Program-made: the position numbers and the translations under genes
DNA from: Callaeas wilsoni
Lineage: Eukaryota; Chordata; Aves; Passeriformes; Callaeidae
Direction: 5' to 3'
NCBI GenBank assembly: GCA_013398955.1
Contig: VWPU01014812.1
Span: 37,430 to 101,429 of the forward strand
Length of the DNA: 64,000 nucleotides
Part shown: positions 59,493 through 64,000 of the stretch, one piece after another
How the letters are laid out: each line of letters begins with the position of its first letter
Numbering within the stretch: position 1 is the stretch's first letter
Notes under the pieces: generated by a model
Database searches by the model: none
What the model was told of the DNA's origin: nothing
What the model saw: the letters and a program-made list of their open reading frames with translations, nothing else

Positions 59493-60759
59493 ACTAAAAT
59501 CCAACATCTGGGAAGAAAAAGTAGGAAGAAAAACTAACCGTTCTGATGCATGGTTAAGAACTAGGATAGTCAAACCTGTGCCTTCTGCCCTCCCAACATG
59601 AACATTTTAGTTTCTGAAGATGAGTCCCCCTACTACCAGCAGAATGAGCACTGGGGACAGTGAAGGGTAAGGCAGAAGTGTGCCTCTCGCTGGTACCCAA
59701 CCATCCCATTGACTGCAAACCAAGATAACGAGAACTGTTAACTTCCTGCATCCCCAAAATGATGACTCACACAAAACCTTAACTGCTGGCAGCTCCGAGC
59801 CTTCATCAGTCACTGCTACAAGGTAACAGTTCCTCACCTCACTAGCAAACTTGTGCCATACCCTGATTAAATCAGTGGGCAAAAATTTCAGTTACAGAGA
59901 CAGACACTAGTTCAAGTAGGCCGGCTCCTACAGCATGAGCCTTGCTGCCACGGCTTGGTGGCAGTTGTGCACAGCAAATGTTTAATTTGACACGGGGAAA
60001 AAGCCCCATGTGGCTCTCCCCAGCTCTCCCACGCCACCAGAGCCATGGTGATATTTGCACGGGGAATCACAGCGGGTTTTCACCCTGAAGGTGGGGCCTG
60101 TGTGCTCAGAATGCACCACAGCCTCTGCCCCATGCCCACCGCTGGCACCGAGTATTGGACAGCAAGGTGCAAGGTGCCCAGCAGGAACGCACAGGGAGGC
60201 TCCCTGGGCCTTTTGGGTGAATTACCCAAACACCACACTGTGTCTCAACAACCCAAAGTATGTGGGTACTGCGGTGGGACAGCCTTCACACGGCTTCACA
60301 CCCAAAGCAGAGATAGGTTATTGTTTTGCAATAAATGTGTTTTGTCTGAAAAGAAGAGAGGCAGCTCATGAAAACGCTCCTTTGTCTCTCTGTGCTCAGA
60401 GCAGGTAGGCAGCCTGCTCCAAGGATTTGAATGAAGCCAGCCCTACATGTCCTTACAAATTAATTGGGGGTGGCTTACGTTTCAATTCTTACACACATTG
60501 AGACTGGTCAAATGTCCTCCTAGCTTGCAGCCCAGTGCATTTTAACATTTTGGGGGTTTTATTTTTATATCTGCAGATGCCTGTAGAGGATCCTCTGTCC
60601 CAGGAGGGCACACAGATGCCTCCCCACCTAATCACACCCATCACAAGACTTGTGGGGCCTCTGAGCCCCTGCACAGCCCTGCCCGAGCAGCACGACCGAG
60701 ACCACCCAGAGACACCACCAGCCTCCCAGCTGACAACATGCAACAAGAAAGGGTGACAA

Positions 60760-61290
60760 GCACAGAATCATTAAGACTGGAAAAAGTCTCTGACATCGTC
60801 AAGTCCAACCCCTAACCCAGCCAGTCAACACCACCACTAAACCACGTCCCCAAGTGCCACGCCCACACGTTTGAACACTTCCAGGGATGGGGACTCCACC
60901 ACTGCCTTGGGAAGCCTGTTCCAATGCCTGACAAACCTTTCAGTGAAGAAATTTTCCCTGATATGGAATCTAAATGTCCTCTGACACAGCTTGAGGCCAT
61001 TTCCTCTTGTCCTGCCTCTTGTTCCCTTGGAGCAGAGCTTGACCTCCACTTGGCTGCACGCTCCTGTCAGAGAGTTACAGAGAGCAAGAAGGTTCCCCCT
61101 GAGCCTCCTTTTCTCCAGGCTGAGCCCCACCAGCTGTGCCTCAGCTGACTTGTTCTCCAGAGCCTTCCCCAGCTCCACTGCCCTTCTCTGGACATGCACC
61201 CGGGACCCAAAACTGAACCCAGCATGGAAGATGAGCCTAACCTTAAAAGTGGGCACACACTGCCCAGTGCCCAACCTCCCAGCTTTGGGT
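60760..61290 (-). mobile_element. CR1 LINE 3' region, about 530 bp
   Basis: CACAGAATCATTAAGACTGG, GACATCGTCAAGTCCAACCC, CAGTGAAGAAATTTTCCCTG and TTCTCCAGGCTGAGCCCCAC are reverse-complement CR1 landmarks in order. This copy carries the TCATTAAGACTGG-type 3' subfamily end. The 191-codon minus-strand frame across it is its decayed non-terminal portion. Confidence 0.9.
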
Positions 61291-62941
61291 GACAAAAAAT
61301 CACAAAGTTTCTTTCTCGGGGTGTTTTGTGCATATTCTTTGGCTGAACTTCTTGGTTTGTGTGGCCACACAGCCAAGGAGAAAAACTTTAAGGTCATAAA
61401 TTGTAAAACCACCCTAACAACAAAATTCAGCAGAAAGAGATGCCCAGGTTACACCTCTCACTGCTAATCTGATGAGAGATCAGAGCTTGATGTCATCTGT
61501 ATCCTCTTGATACTGTGTCCCTTATCAGGTAATTGCACTGTAAGATTTTTGCTTTTGGCATTCAGGAGCCCATGAGCAACTGGAGCTGCCCAGGATCGGT
61601 CATACTCCTCACAAGGCTATTTATTAGCCACCCGCTCTTAAAATCAGTGCTCCAGGAGCACTCATTCCCTTCTGAATAAACAGCTCCTGGAAGAGACACA
61701 CGCTGCAGTTACTCAAAAGGAAAAAAATGCAAGCGGCAATAGCTGAGGCAGCACAAGGACCAGCCCTGCAGCACAGACCTCAGCAGCCTCCCCTCCAGCT
61801 GGAGCCAGCTGCTCCCCAAGGCAAGGCAGGCAGGCCACCCAAGGCCGGGCTAACGAGCAGCTCCTGGGTACTCTCTAGCTTTGGTCACCAGCCAGGAGAG
61901 ACCAAAGTCGTATCAAAGAGAAACCGCAGTTGTCAAAGTCCTTCCCCACAGGTGGTAACAGGAAAAGTGAACTCAGCGGGGCTTGACCTCGTGTCCTACT
62001 GATGACATGCTCCTAAAAATATGTACGCCGGCCAATATTCAGATTTTAAAGGTCAAACAAGCACTAGGCAGAACATACGATGTGCAGAAGCAAGCATGAT
62101 CGCCAGAAGAGCAGTGGCCTGCTGTGCCAGCTGGGAGCATCTCCCCCAGGCCACATCCTGCTCCCTCCCAAGGCACCCTACTAATGCCACCACAGCTATT
62201 AACAACCCCCAGGCAGCCTGGCCTGCTCCCACTGCCTTCAACACCCAAGGCGTGAGGAGTGCTGACCAAGCCCAGCACCATTTCCACTTTCACCAGCAGA
62301 GTTACGGATCATGTTTTAAGCACTCTGACTACATACGACATTTCTGGACAAAAACCAGTGTCGTGGTTCAGGAAACACTTCAGTTCAAGGGGCTGACTAC
62401 ATGAAAAGAGGAGGAAAACGAACTAGAGACAGGCTGCAAGCTCTGAGAATACAGAATTTCTACAGGCAGAGCAGAGCATCCCACCGCACCGAGAGCCTCC
62501 TGCCGTGGGTGAGCCACAACAAGGTCTCAACAATACAAAACTAAAATGCAGTATTACCACAACATTAGTGTTCTGGGATAAAAAAATCGTCCTTGCATTG
62601 CCTCTCTCTGAACTTGCTTGCACCTAGTGTTTATCCTGATAATTTCCTACCAGCTGGGACCAGGCACCAAAGCTAAATCTGCTCCCTGAAGCACGGTGAC
62701 TGAATGAGTGTTGCTCTCAGCCCTAAGTAAAGGAGCAAATAAAACAAAATTTACAAAATTTAGGTACCTGTATATAATCTTTCTTTTTTACTTTTTGCAC
62801 CAGGTACTTTTTGAAATAGCTTTTAAGTCACAACGAGTTTTGTCTTCTACTTGGATAGAATAAACTTATTTTTCAGAAGCAAGACAGCTATTTCAGCTAC
62901 CAGCAAATCTGGAAAGGCAGCTTATACCTGAGGATATGCAA

Positions 62942-63090
62942 GATCATAGAAACATAGAGTGGTTTGGGTTTGAAGGGACCTTAAAGCCCATCTTGTTCCA
63001 ACCCCTCACCATGGGCAAGGACACCCTCCACTAGACCAGTTGAATTCAAGCCCCGTTCAGCCTGGCTTTGCACACTTCCAGGGGTGATAC
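62942..63090 (-). mobile_element. CR1 LINE 3' end fragment
   Basis: ATCATAGAAACATAGAGTGG, GAAGGGACCTTAAAGCCCAT and CCATGGGCAAGGACACCCTC form a reverse-complement CR1 3' end just inside the CpG-island side of intron 1. Confidence 0.88.
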
Positions 63091-63399
63091 CAACGGCTTT
63101 CAAAGGAACTCCTCTGAGCACGGTGTCTTTTGGTCAGTGGCAGGATCCGTGCTCCATCCCTCACCCACACAGAAGGCAGATCTGAAGCAAGGCTGAGTGT
63201 GAGCAGGATGGTCCCTGCCTTCCACGGGAAGGGATCGCTACACACGGAGCAGCAAGGAAGTACTCTCAGATCAGGTCCTTTCAGCCACCAGAAGCAAGCT
63301 CTCCTCTTTTAACTTTCTCACTAAGCCATCGCCACCCGTTATCATCACTACACTGAGCCGGCACAAGCTGATGCACCAGGAATCCACCACCGCAATGAA

Positions 63400-64000
63400 G
63401 AGGGACGAAGATTCCGAGCGCCCAGTTGTGAGAGGAGCGACACGTCTCCCTGCGACCCGGACGTCCCGCTCCCCTAGGACCACCGTCCCTCCCCCCGGCC
63501 TCGAAGGGTTTCACGGCTCTCCCCTGCAGCGCTGCACGGGCACACGCCGGCTTGGAAGGAGCTGGATGGGCGGGGAGAGTGGGGAATGTCGGCAGCCGGT
63601 CCCGGCCAGGTGAGCGGGGCTCACGGAGCGCCTCTCTGACCGAGCAGCAGCGCGACGCCGGAGCCCTCCCACCGCGGGTCCCCCGCATGGAGGCGGATGC
63701 GGCGGACGGGGAGCGCCGGGACGCGGGCGCTCTCACACTCCCGGCCCGAGAGGGCGGTGGCGAAGCCGCCCAGGCCAGACGTGCGGCAGCCCCCCGCGAA
63801 GGCGCTCTCTGAGCCCCCGGCAGCCCCCGGGGAAGCCGCTCCCCAGGCCTCGGCAGCCCCGGGGAGACTTCGGCAGCCGGAGCCCTCGTCCCGGGAGCGC
63901 GGGCCGCAGACCGCGTTCCCTTCCCCGGCCAGGCCCCCACACGAGCGGCCCGGCCCGGGGCCGCAACGCCCGGCAGCGGCGGAAGCGCGGCCGCGCAGGC
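63400..64000 (-). promoter_or_regulatory. FARP2: CpG-island promoter region of FARP2 (with untranslated exon 1)
   Basis: The last 0.6 kb is strongly GC- and CpG-rich (many CGG, GCGC and CCGG steps), in sharp contrast to the AT-rich introns. It sits about 4 kb upstream of the first coding exon, as expected for a housekeeping-type promoter with a non-coding exon 1. Several minus-strand donor-like sites exist (GTGAGC near 63623, GTGAGA near 63731, GTGAGA near 63318), so the exon 1 boundary cannot be fixed. Frames open across the island on both strands follow from its GC content and are not called as genes. Confidence 0.6.

Larger units (their letters stand above)
59209..63399 (-). other. FARP2 intron 1 (boundaries approximate)
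   Basis: About 4 kb lie between the CpG island and the first coding exon, with CR1 copies at 59380-59492, 60760-61290 and 62942-63090. The exon 1 donor is not fixed, and 59209-59263 may instead be 5' UTR of exon 2. Nothing else was recognised. Confidence 0.75.

Noticed and set aside
60837..61412. 191-codon minus-strand frame in intron 1
   Set aside because: It corresponds to the CR1 copy at 60760-61290 read in its sense direction beyond the true CR1 reverse-transcriptase region. It is not a gene.
63281..63940. 219-codon minus-strand frame in the CpG island
   Set aside because: Arg/Ala/Pro/Gly-rich composition follows from CpG content, overlapping frames are open in all phases, and FARP2 has a well-supported start elsewhere.

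Overview
The window is vertebrate nuclear DNA, almost certainly from a bird and probably a passerine. It is AT-rich intronic sequence carrying many 3' ends of CR1 LINEs (the GAATCA..TAGAA..GGTTTGGGTGGGAAGGGACCTTA signature and its reverse complement) and several solo LTRs of avian endogenous-retrovirus type. The conserved coding exons read as FARP2 (FERM, ARH/RhoGEF and pleckstrin domain protein 2). There is no prokaryotic gene, CRISPR array or operon.

One gene fills the window, on the minus strand. The promoter side is the CpG-rich right end (about 63.4-64.0 kb). The start codon is at 59208. Seventeen coding exons with consistent splice phases run leftward to 1942. They encode the N-terminal leader, the FERM domain (F1/F2/F3), the FERM-adjacent (FA) segment, a low-complexity linker, and most of the Dbl-homology (DH) RhoGEF domain. 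About 718 codons are present. The last part of DH and both PH domains must lie beyond position 1.

The most unusual feature is exon 13 (acceptor at 22696). In mammalian FARP2, as remembered, this position holds a short linker exon of roughly 85-90 codons that splices on towards DH. Here the frame stays open for 409 codons, to a TGA at 21467, and AATAAA signals lie about 0.4 and 0.6 kb beyond. Phase-1 splice donors early in the exon would give the ordinary full-length RhoGEF. Reading through them would give an 802-residue FERM-FA protein with no GEF or PH domains and a serine-rich, acidic tail ending in NPF and FDF motifs. This looks like a switch between GEF-containing and GEF-less products, made by alternative terminal-exon use.

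Layout from the left: 1-1.7 kb, a retroviral-type LTR element plus CR1; 1.9-6.4 kb, DH exons 18-15, with a solo LTR inserted inside a CR1; 6.4-11.3 kb, intron with a 342-bp LTR; 11.3-11.5 kb, linker exon 14; 11.5-21.5 kb, large intron with a perfect 56-bp minisatellite; 21.5-22.7 kb, the extended exon 13; 23.4-27.4 kb, FA and FERM F3 exons; 27.4-35 kb, intron with an inverted CR1 pair and an ERV LTR; 35-44.5 kb, FERM F1/F2 exons and another solo LTR; 44.5-59 kb, the large intron 2; 59.0-59.2 kb, first coding exon; 59.2-63.4 kb, intron 1; then the CpG island. All recognisable LTRs point opposite to FARP2, whereas most CR1 copies point the same way as the gene.
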